A DNA stretch of 64,000 nt from Agarivorans litoreus. Its GTDB lineage: Bacteria > Pseudomonadota > Gammaproteobacteria > Enterobacterales > Celerinatantimonadaceae. Below, one piece after another: positions 9,002 to 18,212 of the stretch (within the stretch, counting starts at the first letter, position 1; each line of letters begins with the position of its first letter). The notes beneath the pieces were generated by a model. That model was not told the DNA's origin, ran no database searches, and saw only the letters and a program-made list of their open reading frames with translations. The DNA is taken from NCBI RefSeq assembly GCF_019649015.1, contig NZ_BLPI01000001.1, positions 701,501 through 765,500 of the forward strand. Reading direction: 5' to 3'. Position numbers and translations under genes: made by a program.

Positions 9002-9613
9002 ATGAACAATCAAGTAATCACAGTCAAGCAGTTGAACAAACACTTTGAAAACAACCACGCCCTAAAAAGCGTAGTTCTAAGTGTTCCGCAAGGTGAAATG
9101 GTGGCATTACTTGGACCGTTAGGCTCAGGAAAATCAACGCTATTACGCCTCTTAAATGGCTTGGTCAACACTGACAAGAACAGTAAAGGCTATATCGAAG
9201 CTCTTGGCATGCCAGTGCAACGCGATGGTAAGTTTTGCAACATGTTTTGGTTGACACACTAAGCGTCAATCTTAGCTTACATAACCTTACTGGTTGCCTT
9301 ACCGTTGAGCACATTGGCTGCGTGAAGCGCGTTAGCCTTAAGTAATTTGCTTTACAGCGCGTATCAACACTATCTGGCAGACAATAGCAACGAGCGGCGA
9401 TTGCTCGCACCCTAAGGCAACTCGCCAAAATCATTTTAGCCGATGCCCAATTGCTTCCTTAGACCCCGCTCGTCGCGCAGCGTGATGGAATAGCTACCGA
9501 CATCAATAGACTAGAAGGGATCGCAGCGGTGCCAAATTGACTACGCCAAACGTTATTGCCCACCTGTCGTAGCGCTAAAACGTGGCAAAGTATTTTACGA
9601 AGGATTTAGCTAG
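9002..9613 (+). pseudogene. phnC-like phosphonate ABC transporter ATPase, degraded
   Basis: The first 75 codons encode the N-terminus of a PhnC-type ABC ATPase, with Walker A as [16 protein letters not shown]. The frame then breaks near 9225-9262. Downstream, remnants of the same protein can be read in shifted frames: the signature region at about 9370-9400 (STLSG), ILADAQLL about 9432-9460, and RYCPPVVALKRGKVFYEG at 9551-9604, ending at TAG 9611. An intact PhnC is about 260 residues; here an internal segment and several bases are lost. No phnD or phnE follows. This is a dead gene, probably the relic of a phosphonate-uptake operon. Confidence 0.85.
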
Positions 9614-9843
9614 TAATTAAATGAAGCCAAACTCGTAGCGTTATACGCCTCCAAACTCAACTAAAACCAGCGAAAACCAAGTAGAGCCTCACCAGCTTAA
9701 GGCTTTACTCTAGTGTTCCCCGTTAACTAATGACGATTACCTTTGGTAGTGCCTTCTGCACAAGCTGACTATCGTGGTTTAACAATCAGACCGCAAAAGT
9801 ACTCTGAAAGGTTCATTGCTTTATAAACTGCAACCCAGCCGCA
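9614..9843. other. Non-coding stretch after the phnC relic
   Basis: No open frame of note. It may hold further decayed remains of the phosphonate transporter operon, since short protein-like segments can be read (for example around 9755-9830), but I cannot assign them. Confidence 0.4.
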
Positions 9844-9875
9844 GCGTGGTACTGTGAATTACCACGCTTTTTTAT
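9844..9875 (+). terminator. Intrinsic terminator
   Basis: GCGTGGTA pairs with TACCACGC across an 8-nt loop and is followed by a run of seven T. It probably once ended the phnC operon and now insulates rplY. Confidence 0.85.
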
Positions 9876-9903
9876 TGGCTTTCAAAAACGTCAATGGTAG
9901 AAT
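9875..9903 (+). promoter_or_regulatory. Probable sigma-70 promoter of rplY
   Basis: TTGGCT at 9875-9880 and TAGAAT at 9898-9903 with a 17-base spacer, followed by a GC-rich stretch (GCCGCGCC) that resembles a stringent-type discriminator. This leaves a leader of about 110 bases before rplY. Confidence 0.6.
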
Positions 9904-10021
9904 GCCGCGCCTTTTGAATTGAAGTGGCCAAGTGTTACTCACTTTAGCGCTGATTCAGCGAGGTACTGGTTAGAGTTTGGTCGCGAAACTTTAGCCTCAT
10001 TTTATTATTTGGAGAATTACA

Positions 10022-10645
10022 ATGTCTGACATTAAACTTGACGCTGAACTGCGTACAGACCTAGGGAAAGGTGCGAGCCGCCGCCTACGTCACGCAGAGA
10101 AAGTTCCTGCTATCGTTTACGGTGCTGGTCAACAACCTGTATCAATCACTCTTGAGCAACGTCACGTGATGAAAGCTCAGGAAGCTGAAGCGTTTTACTC
10201 AAGCATCATTACTTTAAATGTAGCTGGTGAAGCTGTAGACGTATTAGTAAAAGACATGCAGCGTCATGCATATAAGCCACGTGTTCAACACATCGATTTT
10301 CAACGTGTTGATAACACCAAAGCTATCCATAAAGCTGTACCTCTGCACTTCTTAAACGAAACTACCGCAGAAGCAGTTAAAAACGGTGGTAAAGTACATC
10401 ACTTAGCTACTGAGATCGAAGTTAGCTGTCTAGCTAAAGATCTACCTGAGTACATTGAAGTGGACGTAGCTAACTTAGAACTAGGTAGCTCACTGCACCT
10501 TTCAGATATCGTTCTACCTGAAGGCGTTACCTCTGTTGAGTTAGCTAAAGGTGAAGATCACGACCAAGCAGTAGTATCTATTACTACTCCTAAGGGTACA
10601 TCTGAAGAAGCTTCTGATTCTGAAGAAGAAGCTACTGAAGAATAG
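10022..10645 (+). CDS. rplY: 50S ribosomal protein L25/general stress protein Ctc
   Basis: A 207-residue long-form L25 (Ctc/TL5 type): an N-terminal L25 domain that binds 5S rRNA (about 1-95, with [19 protein letters not shown]) plus a C-terminal beta domain (about 100-190) and a very acidic tail rich in Glu. E. coli has only the short 94-residue form. The ATG has GGAG 8 bases upstream. It overlaps pth by one base, so rplY-pth-ychF are likely one operon, the common gammaproteobacterial arrangement. Confidence 0.96.
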   Translation: MSDIKLDAELRTDLGKGASRRLRHAEKVPAIVYGAGQQPVSITLEQRHVMKAQEAEAFYSSIITLNVAGEAVDVLVKDMQRHAYKPRVQHIDFQRVDNTKAIHKAVPLHFLNETTAEAVKNGGKVHHLATEIEVSCLAKDLPEYIEVDVANLELGSSLHLSDIVLPEGVTSVELAKGEDHDQAVVSITTPKGTSEEASDSEEEATEE

Positions 10646-11235
10646 TGATAAACGATATTCGTTTACTCGTGGGCCTGGGTAATCCAGGCCCCGAATATGC
10701 AGCCACCCGCCATAACGCTGGCGCATGGTTAGTCACTCAGCTAGCCAACAATCATCACGTCCAACTAAAACCAGATAGCAAACATTTCGGATTAACCGGC
10801 CGCATTCAAATGGCGGGTCAAGAAATGCGTTTGTTAATTCCTACAACGTTTATGAATCTTAGTGGCAAGTCTGTCGCTTCTTTAGCCAAATTCTATCGCA
10901 TTGAACTTGAGCAGATTATGGTTGCTCATGATGAACTCGATTTACCACCTGGCGTTGCTCGCTTTAAAAAAGGTGGTGGGCATGGCGGCCACAATGGCCT
11001 ACGCGATATCATCAGCAAATTTGGCAACAATAAAGACTTTCATCGTTTACGGATAGGTATTGGACACCCCGGTCACAAAGATCGCGTTTCTGGTTTCGTT
11101 CTAGGCAAAGCGCCTCAAAACGAACAACAACTGATTGATGATGCAATTGATGAGGCGGTACGTTGTACCGATGTATTGCTTAAAGATGGTTTAAGCAAAG
11201 CAATGAATCGATTACACAGTTACAAAGCGGGCTAA
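10645..11235 (+). CDS. pth: Peptidyl-tRNA hydrolase
   Basis: A 196-residue Pth that releases peptides from prematurely dissociated peptidyl-tRNA in the cytosol. It matches E. coli Pth along its length: the [17 protein letters not shown] segment holds the catalytic Asn and His, [11 protein letters not shown] and HDELDLPPG follow, and [13 protein letters not shown] carries the second His. The start is GTG at 10645, sharing one base with the rplY stop TAG; no nearby ATG would preserve the LLVGLGNPG start. Confidence 0.97.
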   Translation: MINDIRLLVGLGNPGPEYAATRHNAGAWLVTQLANNHHVQLKPDSKHFGLTGRIQMAGQEMRLLIPTTFMNLSGKSVASLAKFYRIELEQIMVAHDELDLPPGVARFKKGGGHGGHNGLRDIISKFGNNKDFHRLRIGIGHPGHKDRVSGFVLGKAPQNEQQLIDDAIDEAVRCTDVLLKDGLSKAMNRLHSYKAG

Positions 11236-11260
11236 GCCCCTTACACAAATAGGTATTATT

Positions 11261-12352
11261 ATGGGATTTAAATGTGGCATCGTTGGTTTGCCAAACGTAG
11301 GCAAGTCGACCCTTTTTAACGCTCTGACGCAAGCCGGCATTGAAGCTGCTAACTTTCCATTTTGTACTATTGAGCCAAACACCGGCGTAGTACCGGTTCC
11401 TGATGAGCGCCTAGACGCCCTAGCAGCCATTGTTAACCCACAGCGTATTCTTCCAACCACCATGGAATTTGTGGACATTGCAGGTTTGGTTGCCGGCGCG
11501 TCTAAAGGTGAAGGCTTAGGTAATAAATTCTTAGCTAATATTCGTGAAACCGACGCGATTGGCCATGTTGTTCGTTGTTTTGAAAACGACAACATCGTTC
11601 ACGTATCTGGCAAGGTTGATCCTGCAGAAGACATCGACACCATTAACACCGAGTTAGCACTGGCTGATTTAGATACCTGTGAAAAAGCGCAAATTCGAGT
11701 TGCTAAGAAAGCCAAAGGTGGCGATAAAGATGCCAAATTTGAAGCAGAAGTATTAGTAAAAGTACAAGCGCATTTAGAAGCTGACTTAATGCTACGTAGC
11801 TTAGAGCTAAGCAAAGAAGAAAAAGCAGCCATTGCTTACATGAACTTCTTAACTGCTAAGCCAACCATGTACATTGCAAACGTAAATGACGATGGTTTCG
11901 AGAACAATCCTTACTTAGACAAAGTGAAAGAGATTGCAGCGAGCGAAAACGCTGTAGTAGTAGCCGTTTGTGCTGAAATTGAAGGCGAAATTGCCGAGCT
12001 AGATGCCGAAGAAAAAGCCGAATTCATGGAAGAAATGGGCCTAGAAGAACCTGGTCTAAACCGGGTAATTCGCGCAGGTTACGAACTACTAGACTTACAA
12101 ACCTACTTTACAGCGGGTGTAAAAGAAGTTCGCGCTTGGACCGTACCCGTTGGTGCTACAGGCCCGCAAGCAGCCGGTAAAATCCATACTGATTTTGAGA
12201 AAGGGTATATTCGTGCAGAAGTGGTTGGTTACGACGACTACATTGAGCACCAAGGTGAAGCTGGCGCAAAAACAGCCGGTAAATGGCGCCAAGAAGGTAA
12301 AACTTACGTAGTAAAAGACGGTGATGTGATTCACTTCTTATTTAACGTATAA
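11261..12352 (+). CDS. ychF: Redox-regulated ATPase/GTPase YchF
   Basis: A 363-residue Obg-family YchF, exactly the usual length. The P-loop [12 protein letters not shown] (about 8-19), the DIAGLV G3 motif, the unusual N-x-x-D replacement NVND (about 206-209, which favours ATP over GTP in this family), and the C-terminal TGS domain (about 280-363, [12 protein letters not shown] onward) are all visible. It binds ribosomes and modulates translation and the oxidative-stress response. It is the third gene of rplY-pth-ychF and is followed by a strong terminator. Confidence 0.97.
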   Translation: MGFKCGIVGLPNVGKSTLFNALTQAGIEAANFPFCTIEPNTGVVPVPDERLDALAAIVNPQRILPTTMEFVDIAGLVAGASKGEGLGNKFLANIRETDAIGHVVRCFENDNIVHVSGKVDPAEDIDTINTELALADLDTCEKAQIRVAKKAKGGDKDAKFEAEVLVKVQAHLEADLMLRSLELSKEEKAAIAYMNFLTAKPTMYIANVNDDGFENNPYLDKVKEIAASENAVVVAVCAEIEGEIAELDAEEKAEFMEEMGLEEPGLNRVIRAGYELLDLQTYFTAGVKEVRAWTVPVGATGPQAAGKIHTDFEKGYIRAEVVGYDDYIEHQGEAGAKTAGKWRQEGKTYVVKDGDVIHFLFNV

Positions 12353-12371
12353 ACCTTATCTGCAAATCCAA

Positions 12372-12398
12372 AAAGCCAACGTTAAGTTGGCTTTTTTT
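12372..12398 (+). terminator. Intrinsic terminator after ychF
   Basis: AAAGCCAAC pairs with GTTGGCTTT over a 5-nt loop and runs into seven T. It lies 20 bases after the ychF stop. Confidence 0.93.
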
Positions 12399-12686
12399 GT
12401 ATCTGCAATTCAGGTTTAGCTAAAACGCTTTTAACGGTTTAACCTCTACTCACACCAAATTAAGCTCTAAACAAAAGCGTTACAGCATCTCCAAAATATA
12501 GTTTTAGACTTATTTACTCTATTATTAGCAACAGTTTGTTAGCGCGTCTTAAAAACCTATTAAGCCAAAGCGAGCAAGTAACAGTCAATTGCGCACAAAG
12601 CAAACAGCAGAAATGAGCAAACTAAGTACATCGCGTACACAAACTGCGCAAACAAACTTTTTTGCCGTTTTTTGGCAAAAAAACGG
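12399..12686. other. Intergenic, upstream of the tRNA operon
   Basis: No gene seen. An AT-rich stretch ends in a hairpin (TTTTTGCC with GGCAAAAA, about 12657-12681) directly in front of the tRNA promoter; it could be an UP-like AT-rich region or a Fis-binding region, which I cannot separate by eye. Confidence 0.4.
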
Positions 12687-12715
12687 TTGACGCTGTTGGG
12701 TCTCATCAGCATAAT
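12687..12715 (+). promoter_or_regulatory. Stable-RNA type promoter of the tRNA cluster
   Basis: TTGACG (12687-12692) and CATAAT (12710-12715) with a 17-base spacer, followed by ACGCCCCG, a GC-rich discriminator typical of stringently controlled tRNA/rRNA promoters. It sits 35 bases before the first tRNA. Confidence 0.75.
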
Positions 12716-12749
12716 ACGCCCCGTTCTCAACGCAAAGCGTAGAAAACAA

Positions 12750-12826
12750 GGCTATGTAGCTCAGCTGGTTAGAGCACAGCACTCATAATGCTGGGGTCGC
12801 AGGTTCAAGTCCCGCCATAGCCACCA
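12750..12826 (+). tRNA. tRNA-Met (CAT), elongator
   Basis: A 77-nt gene with encoded CCA; acceptor GGCTATG pairs with CATAGCC. Anticodon CAT at 12784-12786. The sequence follows the E. coli elongator tRNA-Met, not the initiator. First of seven tRNAs in one transcript. Confidence 0.95.
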
Positions 12827-12861
12827 TTACTGTATACTGCTAAAGTTACAGTAAGAAATTT

Positions 12862-12946
12862 GCGGAAGTGGCGGAATTGGTAGACGCGCTAGATTTAGGT
12901 TCTAGTATCGCAAGGTGTGAGAGTTCAAGTCTCTCCTTCCGCACCA
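12862..12946 (+). tRNA. tRNA-Leu (TAG)
   Basis: An 85-nt class II tRNA with a long variable arm and encoded CCA; anticodon TAG at 12896-12898. Same isoacceptor type as E. coli leuW. Confidence 0.95.
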
Positions 12947-12983
12947 TTCTTCTTTTAAGAAGAAACCAATAGTAAGACCCTGC

Positions 12984-13058
12984 AGGGATATCGCCAAGCG
13001 GTAAGGCAGCGGCTTTTGATGCCGCCATTCGTTGGTTCAAATCCAGCTATCCCTGCCA
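12984..13058 (+). tRNA. tRNA-Gln (TTG), copy 1
   Basis: A 75-nt gene; acceptor AGGGATA pairs with TATCCCT, discriminator G, encoded CCA; anticodon TTG at 13016-13018. Confidence 0.95.
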
Positions 13059-13181
13059 CATTTTAAGGCTTGAGTTTAGTAACTTGAGTTAAGCAGCAAG
13101 AAGCATGATTCTTGGTTGCAGTCTAAAGCTTAGGGCTTAGACACTCGAAACATCGGTAAGCTTGTTTCGAAAAGTTTCTGC

Positions 13182-13256
13182 AGGGATATCGCCAAGCGGT
13201 AAGGCAGCGGCTTTTGATGCCGCCATTCGTTGGTTCAAATCCAGCTATCCCTGCCA
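13182..13256 (+). tRNA. tRNA-Gln (TTG), copy 2
   Basis: Identical by eye to copy 1, 123 bases downstream of it. The longer spacer marks the junction between the two tRNA units. Confidence 0.95.
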
Positions 13257-13399
13257 CTTTTATTGTGCTCAGGTTTACCTGAGAATGCAGTAACTGAATA
13301 GGGCAATGTGCCCAGGTAAGACAGTAAAAGCTATGTTGTTGACTAGTATTTGCTTGCCCTGCCGATAAATTTGTAAGTTCACATTGTGAAATTGCAGAT

Positions 13400-13476
13400 G
13401 GCTATGTAGCTCAGCTGGTTAGAGCACAGCACTCATAATGCTGGGGTCGCAGGTTCAAGTCCCGCCATAGCCACCA
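13400..13476 (+). tRNA. tRNA-Met (CAT), elongator, copy 2
   Basis: Identical by eye to the Met gene at 12750; encoded CCA. It lies 143 bases after the second Gln copy. Confidence 0.95.
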
Positions 13477-13498
13477 TTAGTTTTAAGAAGTATTTCGT

Positions 13499-13583
13499 GC
13501 GGAAGTGGCGGAATTGGTAGACGCGCTAGATTTAGGTTCTAGTATCGCAAGGTGTGAGAGTTCAAGTCTCTCCTTCCGCACCA
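13499..13583 (+). tRNA. tRNA-Leu (TAG), copy 2
   Basis: Identical by eye to the Leu gene at 12862, again directly behind a Met gene. Confidence 0.95.
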
Positions 13584-13621
13584 TTCTTCTCTAATGAAGA
13601 ATCCAGTTCAAAGAGTTTTGT

Positions 13622-13696
13622 AGGGATATCGCCAAGCGGTAAGGCAGCGGCTTTTGATGCCGCCATTCGTTGGTTCAAATCCAGCTATCCCTGCCA
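13622..13696 (+). tRNA. tRNA-Gln (TTG), copy 3
   Basis: Same 75-nt sequence as the other two copies. Last tRNA of the cluster, 6 bases before the terminator stem. Confidence 0.95.
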
Positions 13697-13702
13697 CCTT
13701 AA

Positions 13703-13731
13703 AAGGCCTGCTTTTTAGCAGGCCTTTTTTT
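13703..13731 (+). terminator. Intrinsic terminator of the tRNA operon
   Basis: AGGCCTGCT pairs with AGCAGGCCT and is followed by seven T, right after the last tRNA-Gln. Confidence 0.93.
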
Positions 13732-13751
13732 CTTTCTGCCTTTCAAACAAT

Positions 13752-13775
13752 AAAAAAACCTGCTTAAAGCAGGCT
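13752..13775 (-). terminator. Intrinsic terminator of ubiF
   Basis: On the minus strand GCCTGCTTTAAGCAGG forms a hairpin followed by a T-run (AAAAAAA at 13752-13758 on the plus strand). It sits 30 bases beyond the ubiF stop. Confidence 0.85.
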
Positions 13776-13804
13776 CATTCAATGTTAGCGAATAAACAAT
13801 AGCG

Positions 13805-14962
13805 CTACTGCAAATCTCCTAAAGCATATTTAAGTGCCCAGTCTTTTACTGGACCAGCTTGTTGCACGCTTTTAATTGCAAGCTTTCGAATGGCCTGCAG
13901 CGGCGGCAAACTGTTAGAGAACATTAAGTAAAACAAATCCATGCCGCTTTGCATAAGGTGATTATCGGGCTTTCGGCGTACTTCAAAGCGACGTAATGCC
14001 TTTTCTTTATCCGCCATGTCATAGCGCTCGAACTGTTCCAACAAGCACTTCACGTCGCGGTAACCAAGGTTTACCCCCTGCCCTGCTAATGGGTTAATAG
14101 TATGAGCGGCATCGCCAATCACCACTGCGCTATGTTTTACATAACGCTCTACGTGGCGTCGAGTTAACGGAAAACTGGCGCTATCTAGTATTTCAATATC
14201 ACCCGGTAAAGCTGGAAACTCTGATTCTATGCGTTGCTTTAGCTGCGCTTTATTAAGTTGCTTGAGGCCTTGAATAGTGGCTTTAGCGTCATACCAAATA
14301 AGGGCAGCATGTTGATCTGCCAGTGGTAGCAAAGCTCGTGGGCCAGTGGGATAAAACTGTTGCCAAGTAGCCGTTTGCTGAGGCGCATCTAACTTAACGT
14401 TAATGGCAAAGCAATCATGGCGATAATCCCAAGCGCTAATGCCTAAACCTAACTGCTGGCGCATTTGAGAGTTTGCGCCGTCTGCTACTACCATCAAGCC
14501 TGCACTCACCGCATTCCCATCAACATTAAGCTCTACACCTTGCGCGGTATTACTAACTAGTTGTACTTGCTTAACGATATTACGTGTTACGCCTACTTGC
14601 TCGTTGGCTTGCCATAAGCCTAATTGGATAATGCGATTTTCTAGCATAAAACCTAACTCGGGCAAATCGAGTTGGGCTGAATCAAAAATCAGCTTGTCTT
14701 TGGGGTCTTCCCACACTTGCAGTTGTTGGTAGGGGCACAAGCGCATAGCGCTAATATGCGACCAAGCTTGCAAGTGCTTAAGCAAATTAACGCTGGCTTG
14801 GCTTATTGCACTTACGCGCAAGTCTATTGGCTGATTAGTGTCAAAAGCTTTGGGCTCAAAAGACTCCAACATCAATACCGATAAGCCCTGCAAGGCAAAA
14901 CCTTGCGCACTAGCCGCCCCAATCATGCCGCCGCCAATTACCACAACATCAAATTTTTTCAT
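13805..14962 (-). CDS. ubiF: UbiF-type FAD monooxygenase of ubiquinone synthesis
   Basis: A 385-residue flavin hydroxylase of the UbiH/UbiF/VisC family, closest to E. coli UbiF (391), which hydroxylates 3-demethoxyubiquinol, the last ring hydroxylation. The N-terminal FAD motif is VVVIGGGMIGAASAQG; the DG motif is VVADGANSQMRQQLG; the second FAD motif is GDAAHTINPLAGQGVNLGYRD. The UbiF-like C-terminus MQSGMDLFYLMFSN is present. I chose ATG 14962 (MKKFDVVV) since it precedes the Rossmann strand; a longer frame upstream overlaps divergent miaB. Separation from UbiH rests on similarity in my recall. Confidence 0.9.
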   Translation of the reverse strand: MKKFDVVVIGGGMIGAASAQGFALQGLSVLMLESFEPKAFDTNQPIDLRVSAISQASVNLLKHLQAWSHISAMRLCPYQQLQVWEDPKDKLIFDSAQLDLPELGFMLENRIIQLGLWQANEQVGVTRNIVKQVQLVSNTAQGVELNVDGNAVSAGLMVVADGANSQMRQQLGLGISAWDYRHDCFAINVKLDAPQQTATWQQFYPTGPRALLPLADQHAALIWYDAKATIQGLKQLNKAQLKQRIESEFPALPGDIEILDSASFPLTRRHVERYVKHSAVVIGDAAHTINPLAGQGVNLGYRDVKCLLEQFERYDMADKEKALRRFEVRRKPDNHLMQSGMDLFYLMFSNSLPPLQAIRKLAIKSVQQAGPVKDWALKYALGDLQ

Positions 14963-15167
14963 GGTATTTAAATTTGTTCTCACTATTTTCTGCAGTGTAA
15001 CCTGAAGCGATAAATGGATGCGAATCTTGAAATAAAAATTTGAGCGGCAAAGCCAACACAAAAGCACGCGGATGTTTTTTGACCTTTTTCTGGTAAACAC
15101 CGTTATTGTTACTAGCAAGGCTTGCTATAAACCAGTAAAATACGCCTCCTTTTTTAACGATGTAATG

Positions 15168-16607
15168 ATGAGTAAAACGATGGGAAATAAGCTGCATATA
15201 AAAACTTGGGGCTGCCAAATGAACGAGTACGATTCCTCGAAAATGGCCGACCTACTCGATGCAACCCATGGTTTTCAGCTTACTGAAGAAGCTGACGATG
15301 CCGACGTACTGTTGCTAAACACTTGTTCTATTCGCGAAAAAGCGCAGGAAAAAGTATTTCACCAGTTAGGTCGCTGGAAAACTCTCAAGAGTAAAAAGCC
15401 AAACTTAGTGATTGGTGTAGGCGGCTGTGTAGCGTCACAAGAAGGTAAAGCCATTCGTGAGCGCGCGCCTTACGTAGATATTGTGTTTGGTCCGCAAACC
15501 CTGCACCGCTTGCCGGAAATGATCAAACAAGTGAAAGGCGGCGAGAAATCGGTAGTAGATGTAAGCTTCCCAGAAATTGAAAAGTTTGACCGTTTACCAG
15601 AGCCTCGAGCCGAAGGCGCTACTGCTTTTGTGTCAATTATGGAAGGCTGTAGTAAATATTGTACCTTCTGCGTTGTGCCATATACTCGTGGCGAAGAAGT
15701 AAGCCGTCCGCTTGACGATGTTCTATACGAAATTGCCTCGTTAGCCGAACAAGGGGTACGTGAAGTAAACCTGCTAGGACAAAACGTTAATGCCTACCGC
15801 GGCCTTACTCACGACGACAATATTTGTACTTTTGCCGAACTACTACGTTACGTTGCTAGCATTAATGGCATCGACCGTATTCGCTTTACTACTAGCCACC
15901 CTATCGAATTTACCGACGATATTGTTGAGGTTTACGCCGATACCCCTGAACTAGTTAGCTTTTTGCATCTACCGGTGCAAAGTGGTGCCGACCGCATTCT
16001 TAACTTAATGAAACGTGGCCACACTGCCATTGAGTACAAATCAATTATTCGCAAGCTACGTAAAGCGCGCCCAGACATCGAAATTAGCTCAGACTTCATT
16101 GTTGGCTACCCAGGCGAAACCCAAGAAGATTTTGCCGATACCATGAAGCTTATCGAGCAAGTTAACTTTGATATGAGCTTTAGCTTTGTTTACAGCGCAC
16201 GCCCAGGTACGCCAGCGGCAGACTTACCAGACGATGTAAGTGAAGAAGAAAAGAAACAACGCCTATATATTTTACAAGAGCGCATTAATCAACAAGCGAT
16301 GCAAGTTAGCCGCCGTATGCTAGATACCGAGCAACGCATTTTGGTTGAAGGCCCCTCGAAGAAAAACCCAATGGAACTGCGTGGCCGTACCGAAAATAAC
16401 CGCGTAGTGAACTTTGAAGGCAGCCATGACGTAATAGGTCAATTCGTTGATGTGAAAATTGTTGATGTGTTTGCTCACTCTTTACGTGGTGAATTGCTAA
16501 GAACAGAACAACAAATGGAGTTGCGTAATGACGTTGCCCCTGCCACTATTATCGACAAAACCGATGGGCAAGCTGACCACCTAGGTGTGGCGAGCTTTAC
16601 GCCTTAG
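15168..16607 (+). CDS. miaB: tRNA-2-methylthio-N6-dimethylallyladenosine synthase MiaB
   Basis: A 479-residue radical SAM methylthiotransferase that converts i6A37 to ms2i6A37 in tRNAs. It has the N-terminal UPF0004 domain ([19 protein letters not shown], three Cys for the second Fe4S4), the radical SAM CxxxCxxC motif (CSKYCTFC, about 157-164), and a C-terminal TRAM domain (about 380-445). Start chosen at ATG 15168 ([12 protein letters not shown]), next to ATG 15165; E. coli MiaB (474) starts at the same point. Divergent from ubiF. Confidence 0.96.
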   Translation: MSKTMGNKLHIKTWGCQMNEYDSSKMADLLDATHGFQLTEEADDADVLLLNTCSIREKAQEKVFHQLGRWKTLKSKKPNLVIGVGGCVASQEGKAIRERAPYVDIVFGPQTLHRLPEMIKQVKGGEKSVVDVSFPEIEKFDRLPEPRAEGATAFVSIMEGCSKYCTFCVVPYTRGEEVSRPLDDVLYEIASLAEQGVREVNLLGQNVNAYRGLTHDDNICTFAELLRYVASINGIDRIRFTTSHPIEFTDDIVEVYADTPELVSFLHLPVQSGADRILNLMKRGHTAIEYKSIIRKLRKARPDIEISSDFIVGYPGETQEDFADTMKLIEQVNFDMSFSFVYSARPGTPAADLPDDVSEEEKKQRLYILQERINQQAMQVSRRMLDTEQRILVEGPSKKNPMELRGRTENNRVVNFEGSHDVIGQFVDVKIVDVFAHSLRGELLRTEQQMELRNDVAPATIIDKTDGQADHLGVASFTP

Positions 16608-16633
16608 TCGCCGATACGCTTTTAAGGAGTTGA

Positions 16634-16654
16634 GGCTGGCTACCATAGCCAGCC
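16634..16654 (+). other. Perfect hairpin between miaB and ybeZ
   Basis: GGCTGGCTA and TAGCCAGCC form a 9-bp perfect stem with a CCA triloop, 10 bases before the ybeZ TTG start and without a T-run. It would sit inside the mRNA between the two genes and may be a processing or translation-control site. Confidence 0.55.
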
Positions 16655-16664
16655 CGAAAACAAT

Positions 16665-17726
16665 TTGAGTAATAAAATCAATTCTATTGAAATACATCTA
16701 GAGCCAGCCTCTAGCCCTCGCCTTGCCCAACTTTGCGGCCCACTTGATGATAACTTAAAGCAACTTGAACGCCGTTTAGGTGTAGAAATTAGTTACCGCA
16801 GTAACAACTTTCAAATTACTGGCCGCCATGGCATGTGTTTGATTGCCGGTAGCATTTTGCGTTCGCTATATGTTGAAACCGCGCCTTTAAAAGGTGGCGA
16901 TATTCCAGAGCTAAGCCCAGAAAAAGTCCACTTAGCGATTCAAGAGAGCCACGCGCTCGAGCAAGACGAAGAAAATACTCAGCACTACGGTAAAGAATTA
17001 AACATTAAAACCAAACGGGGTGTTATTAAGCCGCGTACACCAAACCAAGCAAGCTATATTGGTAACATGCTTGGCCACGACGTCACCTTTGGTATTGGCC
17101 CAGCAGGTACCGGTAAAACCTATTTAGCAGTAGCCTGTGCGGTAGATGCTTTAGAACGCCAAGAAGTACGCCGTATTTTGCTTACTCGCCCAGCGGTAGA
17201 AGCCGGTGAAAAGCTAGGCTTTTTACCCGGTGACTTAAGCCAAAAGGTCGACCCTTACCTACGCCCACTTTACGATGCCCTATTTGAAATGCTTGGCTTT
17301 GAAAAAGTAGAGCGCCTAATAGAACGCAATGTTATTGAAGTTGCTCCTTTGGCTTACATGCGTGGCCGTACTTTAAATGATGCCTACATCATTCTCGATG
17401 AAAGCCAGAATACCACGGTAGAGCAAATGAAAATGTTCTTAACCCGTATAGGCTTTAATTCGCGTGCGGTGATTACCGGTGATATCACTCAAATTGATTT
17501 GCCACGCCATCAAAAATCTGGCCTACGCCATGCAATTGAAGTACTGAGTGAGGTGCCAGCGCTAAGCTTTAATTTCTTCCAAGCCGCTGACGTTGTTCGT
17601 CATCCTATTGTCGCCGCCATTGTAGAAGCTTACGAAGAGCAAGATGAGCGTGACCGCATTGCCGAAGAAAAACAAAAGCAACGCCGCGAAGCTGCGCAAA
17701 AACTTAACCAAAGTGGCGGAGAATAA
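16665..17726 (+). CDS. ybeZ: PhoH-like ATPase YbeZ
   Basis: A 353-residue PhoH-family P-loop ATPase (E. coli YbeZ 346), a partner of YbeY in ribosome maturation and RNA metabolism. Walker A GPAGTGKT is at 145-152, Walker [11 protein letters not shown] near 242-251, and a charged C-terminal tail rich in Glu/Lys/Arg follows. The start is TTG at 16665; it is the only start that keeps the conserved N-terminal [18 protein letters not shown]. The hairpin at 16634-16654 is close upstream, so translation may be limited. ybeY starts 2 bases after the stop. Confidence 0.93.
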   Translation: MSNKINSIEIHLEPASSPRLAQLCGPLDDNLKQLERRLGVEISYRSNNFQITGRHGMCLIAGSILRSLYVETAPLKGGDIPELSPEKVHLAIQESHALEQDEENTQHYGKELNIKTKRGVIKPRTPNQASYIGNMLGHDVTFGIGPAGTGKTYLAVACAVDALERQEVRRILLTRPAVEAGEKLGFLPGDLSQKVDPYLRPLYDALFEMLGFEKVERLIERNVIEVAPLAYMRGRTLNDAYIILDESQNTTVEQMKMFLTRIGFNSRAVITGDITQIDLPRHQKSGLRHAIEVLSEVPALSFNFFQAADVVRHPIVAAIVEAYEEQDERDRIAEEKQKQRREAAQKLNQSGGE

Positions 17727-17728
17727 AC

Positions 17729-18175
17729 ATGGCAGTTGTTGATTTACAAATCGCCACGGGCGATCAAGAAAACCTGCCAAGCATCAGTGCATTTGAAGCG
17801 TGGTTGCATGCAACGTTGGTAGAACAAGATCATGATAGCGAAATTACCGTTCGGATAGTTGACGAAGCCGAAAGCCAAGCGTTAAATTCGCAATACCGTA
17901 ATAAAGATAAGCCAACCAACGTGTTATCGTTTCCTTTTGAAGCACCTCCTGGTGTCTCGCTGCCGCTTTTGGGTGACTTAGTCATCTGTCGCCAAGTAGT
18001 AGAACGTGAAGCCGAAGAACAGGGAAAACCGGTGTTTGATCACTGGGCACACATGGTTGTACATGGAAGCCTTCATCTGCTAGGTTATGATCATATCGAG
18101 GATCAAGAAGCAGAAGAAATGGAAGCACTAGAAATCGCAGTGCTTACAAAATTGGGTATTAGTAATCCTTACTAA
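17729..18175 (+). CDS. ybeY: Endoribonuclease YbeY, 16S rRNA maturation
   Basis: A 148-residue zinc metalloenzyme needed for 16S rRNA 3'-end maturation and ribosome quality control. The metal-binding motif [11 protein letters not shown] is intact (about 112-122), as is [10 protein letters not shown]. It begins two bases after ybeZ and is followed by corC after 37 bases, the standard ybeZ-ybeY-ybeX-lnt order. Confidence 0.96.
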   Translation: MAVVDLQIATGDQENLPSISAFEAWLHATLVEQDHDSEITVRIVDEAESQALNSQYRNKDKPTNVLSFPFEAPPGVSLPLLGDLVICRQVVEREAEEQGKPVFDHWAHMVVHGSLHLLGYDHIEDQEAEEMEALEIAVLTKLGISNPY

Positions 18176-18212
18176 TACCTGTTGAATAACTAACTAGGTA
18201 AAAAAGAAAGAT

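Noticed and set aside
9165-9434. 89-codon minus-strand frame opposite the phnC relic
   Set aside because: It overlies decayed phnC sequence and has no family features.
12846-13040. Minus-strand frame across tRNA-Leu and tRNA-Gln
   Set aside because: It is produced by the tRNA gene sequences, which fold correctly on the plus strand.
12984-13696. Repeated 75- to 85-base units as a possible CRISPR array
   Set aside because: The repeats are complete tRNA genes with anticodons and CCA ends; no short regular repeat-spacer pattern.
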